Assembly: GCA_902729315.2 (NCBI GenBank)
Contig: LR746281.1
Span: forward strand, 2,602,501-2,666,500
Reading direction: 5' to 3'
DNA length: 64,000 bases
DNA from: Spirodela intermedia
Taxonomy: Eukaryota; Streptophyta; Magnoliopsida; Alismatales; Araceae
How positions within the stretch are numbered: the stretch's first letter is position 1; the number at the start of each line of letters is the position of its first letter. The notes beneath the pieces are model-generated. The model worked only from the letters and a program-made list of their open reading frames with translations. It had not been told where the DNA came from and searched no databases. The position numbers were made by a program, and so were the translations under genes. Of this stretch, positions 46,618 through 59,086 are shown piece after piece.

Positions 46618-48228
46618 TAGTCATTGTATATTAAATCACGTAAATATAAATTTATAAAACTAAAAAATACGAATTTTTAGATATTTAAAAGTATTTCTAA
46701 ATAAATATATCAATTAATTTAATAAAACTTCTAAAAATAGTGGTAATTTTTCAGGTCTATCACAAGTATGTAATATAATATCTGGTAATTATTTAGAATT
46801 TTTCTCAAAGAATACTATTTTTTATAAATTTTATACTAATAAATGAAAAAAAATATATTTAAAATTCACGAAAAAGAGAAATAAGGATGCAGACGTCAAG
46901 ATGACATTAACACCCTAGTGAATGCAAATCGGGCAAAAACAAAGTTCTGCCTAGTGACTCTTATGTAAGCAATTATATACGATTTAATTAATCAAATTAA
47001 GATCTGTAAAAGCTGGAAGAATCGTAATGAAATGAAGTATATCTTGGTAAATTTAAAATCAAAGAATTATCGCTAAATGAAACAAAAATTAAGTTGAAAG
47101 TAGGAAAATAGAGTTCCGACGTCACAGTAGCGATACGTCGGTGATGTACCAGAATCCTAAGTATTCAAGAGGATCGTCATGGAGTGTCCATAGCCTCGAA
47201 GAGTCTCCTTGGACAAAGACGACATGGGCAATCTCTAGATCTTCTTGTGAACTCTAGAGATTAATGAAATGAGTCGTCGAATCGTCTTCGGCGGAGCAGA
47301 AAAATGATAACTTTGTAGCTCTCCGACAACTGTCACCCAACGGAGAAGAGCTAGATGAAGTGGGACGCATGTCAAGGAGCTTCATCTTCAGGTCCACACA
47401 ACAAGAGGAGGTTCTTCATCGCATCTAGTATGTTATCAAGAGGTGGCGACTCATCTCCCACCAAATCGTCCTTTTCCCGACAATGGCTTATTCATCGATC
47501 AATCAAAGATGCTTTACTCGATGGATTTGCAATCCTTTTATCGTGAATCGTTCCTCAATTTTACTAACAATACTCCACAAATCGTGTTGACGGGATTTTT
47601 GTCGATGATTCCGCAATTCTGGTTACTTAATCCTTCACCAGCAATCTACAGGAAAGTCGTGATAATTAGATAAAAAAATATGAGTTTTGACTCTAAGAGG
47701 ATTCGAACCCATGCCGATTGCCCGCCTCTTTGAGGAAGGTGTGGTGTAGGTTTAGTCCCACATCGGTTGTGTGTCGATTTTTTAGGCGAATATATACTAA
47801 TGTTACATTTCTAAGCAAGTCTCTTTTCTCGCGTGTATGACCACTCCTTGCCCTACAGCCGGCTGGCCACCGATGATGTGAAAGGGGAGTAACGCACACA
47901 TGCCCCTATCAGTCCAAGTCACTTGAGCCCTTTCTCGGGGCTACTCCCTGACTGAGCTTCTAACTTGCTTGTGGGCCCGACTAGTTGGTAGGTCCCCCTC
48001 ATTTTGTCTTATTTTTATTTTTTATTTTTTTTTCTTCATTTATCTCAAAAGCAAGACTATAAAAATCATATAAATTCATGTAAAATCACATAATTACCCA
48101 AAAATTCACATTAATCAACTGAAAACTATTTTTCACACTTTAACATAAATATAAGTCTATTTATCATGAGTTAAGGCTAAAACTATATTATTTACTAATT
48201 AATAACTCATGATAATGAAAACTTATCA
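46618..48228 (-). repeat. G2-family Gypsy LTR, linked to a polypurine tract
   Basis: Runs TGATGTGACTTAG...AACTTATCA on the + strand, so its sense orientation is minus (TGATAAGTTTTC...). It matches 56863-58498 from end to end. To its right, the minus strand reads AAGTTGGAGAGTG directly before TGATAAG, a typical polypurine tract, so this is a 3' LTR of a minus-strand element. Its flanks (ACTAC left, CACTC right) do not match, as expected if it is not a solo LTR. Open frames inside it (for example around 47355-47673) are not genes. Confidence 0.85.
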
Positions 48229-50033
48229 CACTCTCCAACTTAAATCATTGTTAGTCCCTTAGCAATGAAATTACGAAAATAATAATTCAAATCTCAAACA
48301 TCATATTTTAATACAGAAAAAAAAATATAATTAGAAATGATACACCTTAGACACTTTGGATTCTTATATCAAGTATTTAAGAATGATGTCAAGTACTTAA
48401 ATGTTTAAACACTCCTTGGAGTAACAATCTAGACTTCACTTCTTCTATTCACATCTTTATCACTTCTGCACTCATAGATGTATTTATAAGATGTTCCAAT
48501 CATCAATACTCATCCAAGAATAATATTGATCCTATATTTCTCTTTTTCTATGACTTGATTTTTAAAGTTTGCATTATATTTTTTTTTTCTTTTTTTTTAT
48601 ATATAGTAGATAAGTAACTTTTCCTATAAATAAATTTTGAGAATAAAAATGATGTGTCACACCCTCCATGTGTACTCTTCATTTTCAGGGCTTTCATTTT
48701 ATCCACTTCTTTTACAACAAATGTTTTTCTATGCACGATTTTTGACAATGAGAATGATGTCTCTCTTCTTTTTTTCTTTGAAATAAATGATTTCTCCTCA
48801 CAAGTCCTATAGATTAGGGTGCAAAAATCTCCATTAAACTCAAACAATCAATCGAATTTTCACATCAAATAAATACTATCCATCAAGATCATGAAGTGAA
48901 AATCCGTAAAATCAAATCCATATTATCTATCATGTATCTAAGGAGTATTCCAACATTTCATGCTACTAGATCATTCTTTCGACTTAATAATAATCTTCTT
49001 AGTATCTTTTGGTATCAATCAATCTACTTGATTTAATTTTTCATAAATGCAATATGATTTAAGAAATTTGTAAATTAGATAGTTCTGACAGTTCTATTTT
49101 CTATTTTTAGTTCTATTTCTAGCAGCAATAAATTTGTCAAAAATAAATCAAAACTATCCTCTTTATAGCTGTAATTTCGAATTTTAGTAATATATGTCTA
49201 GGGGATTGAAATGTGAGAAAAGAGTCTCTAAAATTTCAAATTTTGGATTGTTTTTTTGTCTATTATTTTTGATAGTCTGTTGTTCTTGACAGAAAACCAG
49301 AAAATAGATGTTGTAGTTTTTTTGAAATTTATTTTATTTTTATTTTTTTAGTTGCTGTTCTAAGTTGAATAAAATTCAAACACATGTTCTTAATTGTCCT
49401 ACAGCATAAATTAATAATGAATACTTCACCTTTCAACTTAAAAATGGCATTGTCCTCAATGACATAATCGAAACAGAATACGTAGAAAATATAATTTTCA
49501 AGTGAAGCATGTATATGTGTAAAGTTAAATATTAAAAATATTTTTATAAATGATAAAGCTCAGAAAGACATCCCATCAACCTCGTTTCTAATTTTCCACT
49601 TCATCTTATACTCCTTCTGCACTTTTTCGAAAAAATAAATACAGAAACAAGTACTGTGAAATTTTAAGAAAAAACATAGCTTAAAAAAAATGAAACAGAA
49701 TGAAAGAAAAACTATAGGTTGCCTCCCATGCAGTGCTGAATTTAATGTCTCCAGCTAGACTCCTTGATCTTACTCTTGAATTTCTTTTAATAATAAAATT
49801 TATTTTTCTACCAGGCATTCATGTTCTATGTAATGTTTAAGTCGCTGTCCATTTACATTAAAGTTATGATCACTTTTAAGATCTTTAATCATTACAGCCC
49901 CATGATCATATATCTCTTCCACCACATAAGCCCATTTTCATTTTGATTTTAATTTTCCTTGAAATAATTTTAAGTCATAGGATTATTTAAGCATCATCAA
50001 TATATATTTCGAATATCTTTCAATAACACCAAA
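48229..50033 (-). pseudogene. 3' region of a Tat/Athila-like Gypsy element: integrase C-terminus and 3' UTR
   Basis: Minus-strand reading from about 50000 gives LKLFQGKLKSKWKWAYVV, then DHGAVMIKDLKS and VNGQRLKHYI, ending at about 49790. This is the C-terminal integrase region typical of Athila/Tat elements. The remaining ~1.5 kb to the polypurine tract (about 48229-48241) is non-coding AT-rich sequence with a CTAAGGGACTAACAATG stretch. It is in sense with the LTR at 46618-48228. Confidence 0.7.
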
Positions 50034-50081
50034 TGATATGCACTTGTCATTGTGTTTAAATGTTCATTATCTAATAATATT
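50034..50081 (-). repeat. Short fragment of the G1 LTR end
   Basis: TGATATGCACTTGTCATTGTG and the following bases up to 50081 match the end of the G1 LTR, as at 55080 onward and the reverse of 15554-15601, with few differences over 48 bp. It lies inside the integrase region where about 130 residues of the usual protein are missing. The simplest reading is the outer end of a G1 element's 3' LTR, most of which has been deleted. Confidence 0.5.
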
Positions 50082-53000
50082 AAATATCCATTTCTATTGG
50101 CTAATTTTGTTTGACCATTTGTTTGAGGATGATATAGGGAGCTATCTTATGATTAACACCATATTTTTTAAATAACATTCTAAAGTGATGATTAGTGAAA
50201 TGAGTTCTCTCATCACTAGTTATTACTTTAGGACATCCGAATAATGCAAAAATATTACTTTGGACAAATTTGATAACTACTTTATGATCATTTTTCTTTA
50301 TTGGAATAGTTTCTACTCACTTTGACACAATCAATAGCTAACAAAATAGATTTACAAACTCGAGATGAAGGAAAGGGTCCTAGAAAACTAATTTCCCAAA
50401 CGCCAAAAATTTCAACAATAATTATTGATTTTAAGGGCATTGTATTTCTTTTTTAAATATTTATGACAGCCTAACATTTGATACATTGCTTATAAAATGT
50501 GTGAGTATTTTTAAATAAAAATGTCCAATATAAATCACATTGTAAATTTTTTGTTGTTATTTTCTTGGTTGCACAATGACCCCCACATCCATAAGAATAA
50601 CAATTTTCTAAAATTTGAAAATTTTCTTCTTCAGGAATGCATCTTCATAAAATTTAATCTGAACCTAGATGAAATAATTCGTAACCAAAGAATCGTTCAT
50701 GTTCATCATTTTGTCAATGTGATGAGATTTTTTCAATTGCTAAATAATTAACTATATGTGGATACCATGATGTGAGTTTACTATGCAAAGCAAGAATATA
50801 TTCATCAAGAAATAAATAATTTAATTCAACTTTTCTGCCCTTCAATTATAGACAAATGATCAACTACTATATTTTCTACACCTTTCTTATCTCGGATCTC
50901 TAAGTTAAATTCTTGCAATAATAAGATCCATCTAAGTAGACATAGTTTTGTTCTTCTCTTAGTCAACAAATATCCTAGACTTGTGTGATCTAAATATACA
51001 ATAACTTTAGATCTTAAGATGCATGATTGAAATTTTTCTAAGGCAAAAATTATTACAAGCAATTCTTTTACATAGTGATATAATTTATTTATGCATCAAA
51101 AATAGGTCTATTTGCATAATAAATTACCATTGATTTCTTATCAATTTTTTAACCTAAAATAGCACCCAATGTATGATTTGAAGCATCACACATGATTTCA
51201 GAAGGAATTGACCACGTGGGCGATTGTAAAATAGCTACCTTTGTCAATACGTTCTTCAGTATAGACAAAACTTCTAAACATACTTGATCAAAATAAAAAA
51301 TGATATCTTTAGCAAGTAAGGTTGTAGGAGGTCTAGAAATTTTCAAAAAATCCTTGATAAATCTTATATAAAAACCAAGGTCTTAGAAATGATTTAATTT
51401 GACAGACAAAACTAGATGGAGGTAAATTAATAATAGAATCAATGTTTTATCTATCTACCTCTATTTCCCTTTCACTCACAATGTGTCTTAAAATAATACC
51501 TTCTCTAACTATGAAATGACTTTCTCCCAACAAAGAACTAGATTGGTTTCTTCACATCTCTTCAGTACTTTCTTAAGATTATTTAAACATATATCAAATG
51601 AATCATCAAATACTGAAAAATCTTCTATGAAGACTTCTAGAAAGTCACCAATCATTTTGGTAAATATAGACATCATGCATCTCTGAAATGTGGTAGGTCC
51701 ATTGCAGAAATCAAAGGGTATGCATTTAAATACATATATTTCAAATGGGTATGTGAACGTTATTGTCTCCTAGCCTTCTAGAAACATTGCTATTTGATTC
51801 TATCTTGAAAATCTATCTAAGAAAAAAATATATTTTTATCCTATAAGTCTTTCTAAAATTTGATCAATAAATGATAAAGGGAAAGAATCTTTCTTTGTCA
51901 CTACATTAAGGTTGCCATAATCAATACATACTCTCCATCTCATGGTGAGTCTTGTTTGTAATTCTTTCCCTTTTTCATTTTTGATCACCATCCAACTATC
52001 TTTAGAACTACTAGTGTTGGGCTGACCCACTAACTATTAGAAATAGGTTAAATAATATCAGCATCTAACCATTTAATGATATCTTTTTTTACCACTTCTT
52101 TCATTTTGGGTTCAGCCTACATTACATTTCCCTAGATGGTTTCAAATTATCGTCTATATATATTCTATGCATGCAAATTGCTGGGCTAATCCCCTTGAGA
52201 TCAGTCATCATCCGCTATATTACTTTCTCATGTTCTTATAAAACTTTTAATGTTTTATTTCCTATTCAATAATCAATAAGGTAAGGTTTGATTTGGTCTA
52301 AGAAAAATATATTTCAATAAATGAGGAAGAGGTTTTCATTATAAATTTAGGGGATTCTCTAATAATGATTCTATGAATGTTATGTCATGATCTAATACCT
52401 CTTTCCTATAATATTTAAAGATATGTTTTAACCTTCATATTTCATATTTATAATTCTATTTTCACAATCAATATTGTCTTGGTTGTGGCAAAAAATTAGT
52501 GTCCCAATATGATTGGTGCATGAGTAAGATTATCTAAAAAAGGAATATCTAAAATCAAAAAATTTACTGAAAATCTATATCCTTTAACAAATATTATAAA
52601 AAAATTTAAAAGACCCCTTGGTGTTTTAATAGATTTATCAGCTAGCTGAAATTCTGCTAAAGTTGATTTTAATTCTCCTAATTTTAAATCTTCAAAAAAA
52701 ACTAAAGGTAATAAATTAACACTTGCACCCAAATCTAAGAGCACATTTCTAAATGAGAGGTGCTCCTTAATCCTTACATTTCTTAGGCAAAGAATGAGAA
52801 ATAGTAGTACTAGCCTCTTCATATAAAGATAACTTCTGAGGTGACCTACAATGTGTGCATAATTCTTTTAAAAATTTCGCATATGTAAGTATATGTTTGA
52901 TTGTATCTACCAAAAGAATAGAGATTTGAATGTGTTTAAATATTTTCATATATTTTTTAATTAAGCTATTTTCCTAAGTTTTGGTTATAATGCCTTAGAA

Positions 53001-55079
53001 AAGTAGACTATTTTTCTAAGTTGATCCAACTATGATAAAATAGAAATGAGTGGTATGTCCACTTCTGATTTTTCTTCTTTTGATTCTTGTTTCTCTTCCT
53101 CTAAATTTTCATCATCAGAAATAAACTATCATGATCATTATCATCAGCATTTAGCACTTCATCATCATGAACTTGTTTTTCTAAAAAATCTGACTAAACC
53201 TTTGAGTTACTTTCCACTCCTCAAAGTGGTCACCACTTCTATATTTTTCATAACCTTGAGATGTAGGTGGTTTATGCCTACTCCAAGTTTACCTCAAAGT
53301 GGTCACCACTCCTCAAAGTCCTCAAGACTGGCTAGTTTACCTATCTATTTTTCTAACCTAAGAGTTATTTGCTGATTTTTTTGCCTAACTTGCTCCATCA
53401 TCTTCATCATACATGTATTTATTTCCTAAAATGATTACATCATTTACCCCATAAATTGGTGCATTGAATTTGAATTTATATCAGATTGATTTTGAAATGA
53501 ATTAGGATATTGTGGGCTGAAGTTGGAGACTGAACTTGAAGAAGAAGGGGTGAAAGTGTGGGTAGGTGGTTGATGAATACCTTGCTAGAAATTATGAGTA
53601 TTTTGTTGATAAGAGAGCTTAAGATTATATTGTGGTTGATGAAGATGTCTAAATGTATGATTAGGTCTAAGAAATGATTGAGAGTTCATGACATAATTTT
53701 GAGAATTTGAAAACTTATTCTGATTTTTCTAATGAGGATTTGATTGATTCCTATGATCAAAAAGTGATGCGCATGCTTTTGATATAAATTTAGACATTGA
53801 GATTCATAATGATCAGTTCTACCACATGATGAACATCTAGAATATGAATGTTGTGCAGGTCGTGTAGGTCTCTTTTTATTTAAAAAATGATCATATAAAA
53901 TATTCAACTTTTGATGAACCTCACTAACTTCATTTCTAATGTGTAATGCATCATGATTTAGAACTTTGAACATTTCTCTTTTATTTTCATTATTGCTGCG
54001 GTCATATAAAGCAAAAAATTCATGTTCTACAGAATTTTTACTTAAATTTTCATATATTCTAGAAATGTCATCGTCATCTTTACTCATAAGCATGCCTCCA
54101 CATACAGCATCTATAATGTTCTTGTGTTGTTTCATTACACCATCATAGAATACATAATTTAATTGTTATTTGGTAATTTCATGACATCTATATCTCCTTT
54201 GAAACTCCTTGAATCTTTTTAAGATTCATATCATGCTTCTCTTGATTTTGGAGTAAATTAGAAAATAGTTTTTCATATAACATGAGTCTTGCCAACAAGA
54301 TAAAATTTTCTCAAAAATGCTTACTCTACTTCTAATCATGTGGTGATCTCATATGGTAATAATGTGAGTTAATCTCTAGCTTTATCATGTAATGAGTATA
54401 AGAAATATTAGGAATATAAATAAGTTCACACACAACTAGAAATCAAAGAATATGTTGATATGGTTCCTCATTAACTAACCCACTAAATTCAAAAAGTATT
54501 TGTAGAGTGCTATGACGAATATCAAAATGATCATTTAGCAAAATAGGTTTAACCTACAAAGTAGGTTCATATAAACCATATGTATAATAATCATGCATAG
54601 GTTTATAAGGTTGACTTGTTTCAGTATTTTCATACTACTAAGATCTCTACTATGGGTGGTAAACTTCATTTTTCTTGTGCCCCTAAATTCTTAAGTTAGT
54701 TGGTTAGATTTTCTAAGATTGATTACCACTTACATCTACCGTTCATAAAATAGGCTTTTAAAATTTAATTCTAGCAATAATCATGATATGAAGATATGAT
54801 TCTAATAAAATTATCAAAGAGAAATGTAGAATCAATGTGTAATTTAAAATACTCAAGTAAATAAATAGAAATTTAAAATTTAAAACTCTAACTTATGACA
54901 AAAATTTGAATAGAAATCAAATGAGCCTAATAAAAAAATTCTTTTTTTAGAAATACTATTTAAATGAAAATAATAACATAATGAAAGCTATAATACTTTT
55001 TTAAATCGCTAAAATATGAAAAACTAAATCAATTAACACCAATTAAAAATAAATCTCTCCGACAACAATGCCAAAAAGA
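50082..55079 (-). mobile_element. Internal region of a decayed Tat/Athila-like Ty3/Gypsy element (Gypsy-1)
   Basis: Minus-strand order from right to left: primer site (55056-55073), gag, protease, RT, RNase H, integrase. Gag has an intact CCHC knuckle, CSSCGRTDHYESQC, in the open stretch 53686-54135. Protease in 52496-52822 has LLDLGASVNLLP; the usual DTG is changed to DLG. RT includes VCIDYGNLN near 51930. RNase H (50826-51346) has CDASNHTLGAILG and KVIVYLDHTSL. Integrase follows to about 50090, ending near NGQ.KLANR. All frames are broken by stops. Confidence 0.8.
55056..55073 (-). promoter_or_regulatory. tRNA primer-binding site of Gypsy-1
   Basis: Reads TGGCATTGTTGTCGGAGA on the minus strand, 14 of 18 bases like the usual plant Tat/Athila site TGGCGCCGTTGCCGGGGA. 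It sits 6 bp from the LTR start at 55080, which fixes the orientation of the element and the identity of its 5' LTR. Confidence 0.75.
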
Positions 55080-56207
55080 TGATGTACACTTGTAGTTGTG
55101 TTTAAATATCAATTATCAAATAATATCTATAACTAAGACTTAATAAGATGTTAATATAGATGTAAGTCTCAAGTCAAACATATAAAGATGGATTAATTTG
55201 TCATAAAAATTAATTTTTTTTATATATATAAAGTGATTTTAATATTTATTACTATTTAATGGAAATATTAAATATAAAGGTGATGTGAGAAGAATAAAAG
55301 AAGGGGAGTGGAGAAAAAAAATAAGAAAAGAGAGAGAGAGAGAGAGAGAAGAGATCTCTCGTGAAAGAGAGAAAGAGAGAGAGAGATAAGCGGAGAAAAA
55401 TAAGACAATAATAAGACATTTACAGTGACCATTATTCTCAAACGAATGTATGCTTGAGAATTCACACACATGACATGAGGTCAGCCTTGAATGTCTCCAT
55501 CTTATTTCAACAATTTAATGATCACTAAGCAGCTTTTAATTTTGCTGATTTCATATTCGAAAATAGAAATATACATGTTATTCATGAAAAATAAGGAATG
55601 TGAATATATCAAGATTTGACTGTAAAAGTCAGTAAAAAATAAGTTGAAAATGGTTTTAGTTTGATCTCAAATGAGTTTCGAAGGATTCAGAAAAGGAATG
55701 AAATCATTTATCAAGATTTGACTTAGTTTTACTCATTTCAATCTAAACACGTATGAAATAGAAATAATTTTCCATAAAATATAAATAAATATTAAAATAT
55801 GTAATAAATAAAATAAATAAAAAATAAATCATTGCCCAAGTTTAGTTTATCTATTGGGCAATTGAAGACATCAGTGTGCTGGCTTGGTTTCATCCAAATG
55901 TGCCACACCACCTTGGAAGTCCCAGAAGTATTGTCTAGAAGCAATGCATTACTTGTCAGAGAGATCCATCAAAAAGAGAGGTCAACCACGTCGTCACCAT
56001 CATCTAGAGGGAGAAAGGAACAGCTAACCATTCGTCAGAGGCCTTGAGTCCAGTTAGAGGAGGAAGGAATGAGCTCATCGATCGTTGAAGGTATGGATCA
56101 CATGAAAGAAGTGTAGAATCAATTGTCGTATTCGTGATTGTCATTGAGATTTTAAACATAATCAGTAATATTTATTTTACCAAATGATTAATTCTTATAT
56201 TTATATT
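55080..56207 (-). repeat. 5' LTR of Gypsy-1 (G1 family), cut by a G2 LTR
   Basis: Begins TGATGTACACTTG on the + strand and matches the reverse of the solo LTR 13871-15601 over about 1.1 kb, up to ...TTATATTTATATT at 56207. There a G2 LTR begins. The remaining ~0.6 kb of the G1 LTR is not found to the right. It carries GA microsatellites (about 55329-55349 and 55364-55387) that the solo copy lacks. The stretch around 55832-56047 is open but is LTR, not a gene. Confidence 0.8.
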
Positions 56208-58783
56208 TGATGTGACAATCATTATATAGTAAATCATCCAAATTTAAAATTTAGAAAACTAGAAAATACTAATTTTCAGATATTTAGAAGTATTTTAGAA
56301 AAAATATATCAACTATAATTTAATAAAACTTTCTAAAATAGTGATAATTTTCCAAATCAATCATAGAGATGTAATATAATATCAGATAATTTTTCAGAAT
56401 CGTTTTCAAAGAATATGATTTTATATATAGTTTATACTAGAAAATGAAAATAAAATATATTTAAAATTCACAAAAAATGAAAATAAGAGTAGAGACGTCA
56501 AGATAATGTTAACGTGTCACAAACATGAATTAGACAAAATCAGAGTTCCACCCGATGATTCTTATATAAGTGATTATAGACAATTTAATTGATCAAATTA
56601 AGATCTATAAAAGTTAAAAAAATTGTAATTGAATGAAGTATAGCTTTGTAAATTTAAATCATACAAATTATTACTAAATAAAATAAAAATTAAGTTGAAA
56701 GCAAGAAAATAGAGTTCTGACATTATGGCAGCGATGTGTCGATGATGCACTAGGATCATGAGCATTCAAGAGGATCGTCGTGTAGTGTCTATGGCCTTGA
56801 AGGCTCTCTTTGAGTAATCTCTAGATCTCTTTGCAAAGTTTAGAGATCAATAAAATGAGTAGTGATGTGACTCAGTCGTTGTATATTAAATCACGCAAAT
56901 ATAGAATTTATAAAACTAGAAAATACGAATTTTTGAATATTTAGAAGTATTTCTAAATAAATATATCAATTATAATTCAATAAAAATTCCAAAAATAGCA
57001 TTAATTTTCCAAGTCAATCACAGGGATGTAACATAATATCTGGTAATTATTCAGAATTTTTCTCAATGAATACGATTTTCTTACAAATTTTATACTAGGA
57101 AATAAAAAAGAAATATATTTAAATTAACGAAAAAAAGGAAATAAGGGTACGGATGTCAAGATGACGTCAGCGCCTGGCGAACGCGAATCAGGCGGAAACA
57201 GAGTTCCACCTAGTGATTCTTAAGTTAGCGATTATAGATGACTTAATTAATCAAATTAAGATCTGTAAAAGCTGGAAGAATCATAATTGAACGAAGTATA
57301 GTTTGGTAAATTAAAATCACACAAAGTATCACTAAATGAAGCGTAAATTAAATTGAACGCAGGAAAATAGAGTTATGGCGTCGCGACGGCGATGTGTTGG
57401 CGATGCACCGGAATCTTGAGTGTTCAAGAGGATCATCGTGTAGTGTCCACGGCCTCGAAGGCTCTCCTTGGACAAAGACGACGTGGGCAATTTCTAGACC
57501 TTCTCGTAAAGTCTAGAGATCAATGAAGTGGGTCGTCAAATCGTCTCTGGCAGCTGTCACCTAGCGGAGCGAAAAAATGGCGACTTTACGGCTCTCTAGT
57601 GGCTATCACCTGACGGAGAGGAGCTGGATGAAGGTGGGGCGTGTGTTAGAGAGCTTCATCCTCAGGTCCGCACAGCAAGAGAAGGCTCTTCATCGCATTT
57701 GGTATGCTCTCAAGAGGTGGCGACTGGTCTCTTGGCGGATCGTCCTCTTCCCGACGATGGCTTGTTCGTCGATCAATCGAAGATGATTTACTCAATGGAT
57801 TCGCGATCCTTTTATCGCGAATCGTTCAACAATTTTAGTAGCAATGCTCCGCAAATTGCGTTGACGAGATTTTCGCCGATGATCTAGTGATTCTCATTGC
57901 TTAATCCTTCACCAGCGATCTGCAAGAAAGTCACGATAATCAAATAAAAATATATGAATTTTGACTCTAGAAGGATTCGAACCCGCGCCGGTTGCTCGCC
58001 TATGAAGAAGGTGTGATGCGGGTTTAGTCCCACATCGGTTGTGCGCCGATTTTTTGGGCGAATATATAGTAATGTTAACTTTGCAAGCAAAGTCCTTTCT
58101 CTCGCGTGTACAACCACTCCTTGCCCCACAGCCGGCTGGCCACCGATGACGTGGAAGGGGAGTGGCGCACACATGCGCCCCTATTGGTCCAAGCTAAGCC
58201 GCTCGAGCCCCTGCTTGTGGCTACTCCCCAACTGTGCTTCCGACCCGCTCGCGGGCCTGGCTAGCCAGCAAGTCCCCCTCATTTTGCAATATTTTTTATT
58301 TTTATTTCTTGTTCTTCATTTATCTCAAAGGTAAGACTGTAAAAATCATATAAAATCACATAATTACCCAAAAATTCACATTAATCAATTGAAAACAAAA
58401 AATCATTCTTTAACATAAATATAAGTCTATTTATCATGAGTTAAGGCTAAAACTATATTATTTACTAACTATTAACTCATGATAATGAAGACTTATCAAG
58501 TAGTCAAATAGTCTTCAGTGGCTGATACTTAGTAGAGTAGAAAAATGACAACTTTGCTGATCTCTTATAGTTATCACCCAATGGAGAAGAGTTGGATGGA
58601 GGTGAGGCGCATGTCAGGAAGCTTCATCCTCAAGTGTGCGTAGCAAGAGGAGGCTCTTCATCGCATCTAGTACGCTTTCAGGAGGTGGCGACTCGTCTCT
58701 TGATGGATCGTCCACTTTTCGATGACGGCTTGTTCATCAATCAATCAATGATGATTTACTTGATGGATTCACGATCCTTTTAT
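56208..58783 (-). mobile_element. Outer G2 LTR (56208-56862 plus 58499-58783), interrupted by another G2 LTR and truncated
   Basis: Left part TGATGTGACAATC... to ...AATGAGTAG and right part from AGTAGTCAAATAG onward follow the order of the intact LTR at 56863-58498. The second part corresponds to its positions about 57531-57819. After ATCCTTTTAT (58783) the match ends, and the sequence switches to the opposite strand of the same LTR family. It is the most diverged G2 copy, consistent with being the oldest. Confidence 0.8.
56863..58498 (-). mobile_element. Solo LTR of family G2 inserted into an older G2 LTR
   Basis: Complete 1636-bp LTR, TGATGTGACTCAG...GACTTATCA, flanked by perfect AGTAG duplications (56858-56862 and 58499-58503). 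Removing it restores the reading of the outer LTR. It contains a GC-rich middle (about 57330-58280) with GGATTCGAACCCGCGCC (box-B-like on the minus strand) and the shared CCACTCC/GCACACATG block. Several open frames of 70-97 codons inside it are compositional. Confidence 0.9.
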
Positions 58784-58883
58784 ATTTATTTAGAAATACT
58801 TCTAAATATCCAGAAATTCGTATTTTCTAGTTTTATAAATTTAATATTTGCGTGATTTAATATACAACGACTAAGTCACGTCA
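58784..58883 (+). repeat. Truncated 5' LTR (last 100 bp) of Gypsy-2
   Basis: ATTTATTTAGAAATAC... to ...GACTAAGTCACGTCA is the sense 3' end of a G2 LTR, here on the + strand. That makes it an inverted copy of the first 100 bp of the LTRs at 46618 and 56863. It ends in CA right before the + strand primer site, so it is what remains of the 5' LTR of the next element. Confidence 0.85.
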
Positions 58884-58888
58884 AATTT

Positions 58889-58906
58889 TGGCACTGTTGC
58901 TGGGGA
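58889..58906 (+). promoter_or_regulatory. tRNA primer-binding site of Gypsy-2
   Basis: TGGCACTGTTGCTGGGGA, 15 of 18 bases like the plant Tat/Athila site TGGCGCCGTTGCCGGGGA, 5 bp after the end of the G2 LTR piece. All three differences are transitions, as expected from methylated-cytosine decay. Confidence 0.8.
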
Positions 58907-59086
58907 TGTATTGCATAATATTTAATATTTTTCTATTTTTCTCTTAGAGTACATAGAAAAACTTAACTCTTGTTTTATTTTCTTTTTTGCTAATTTTTAT
59001 TAGAAAAAGGGAATGAAAAGAAGCACGGCAAGGACTGAAGCATCCTAAAGGAGCGTAACAGTTACTAACTTTTTCTATCGAATTTA

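Noticed and set aside
47355-47673. Open frames in 47.3-47.7 kb, repeated at 57.6-57.9 kb and 58.6-58.8 kb
   Set aside because: The repetition reflects three copies of the G2 LTR, not a gene family.
55832-56047. 71-codon + strand open frame
   Set aside because: Lies inside the G1 LTR, and the homologous stretch of the solo LTR (14815-15065) is not open in the same frame.
56863-58883. An LTR with ~100-bp terminal inverted repeats (fold-back-like element)
   Set aside because: The apparent inverted repeat arises because the last 100 bp belong to a different, oppositely oriented G2 LTR (the 5' LTR of Gypsy-2). The real inner LTR ends at 58498 with AGTAG duplications.
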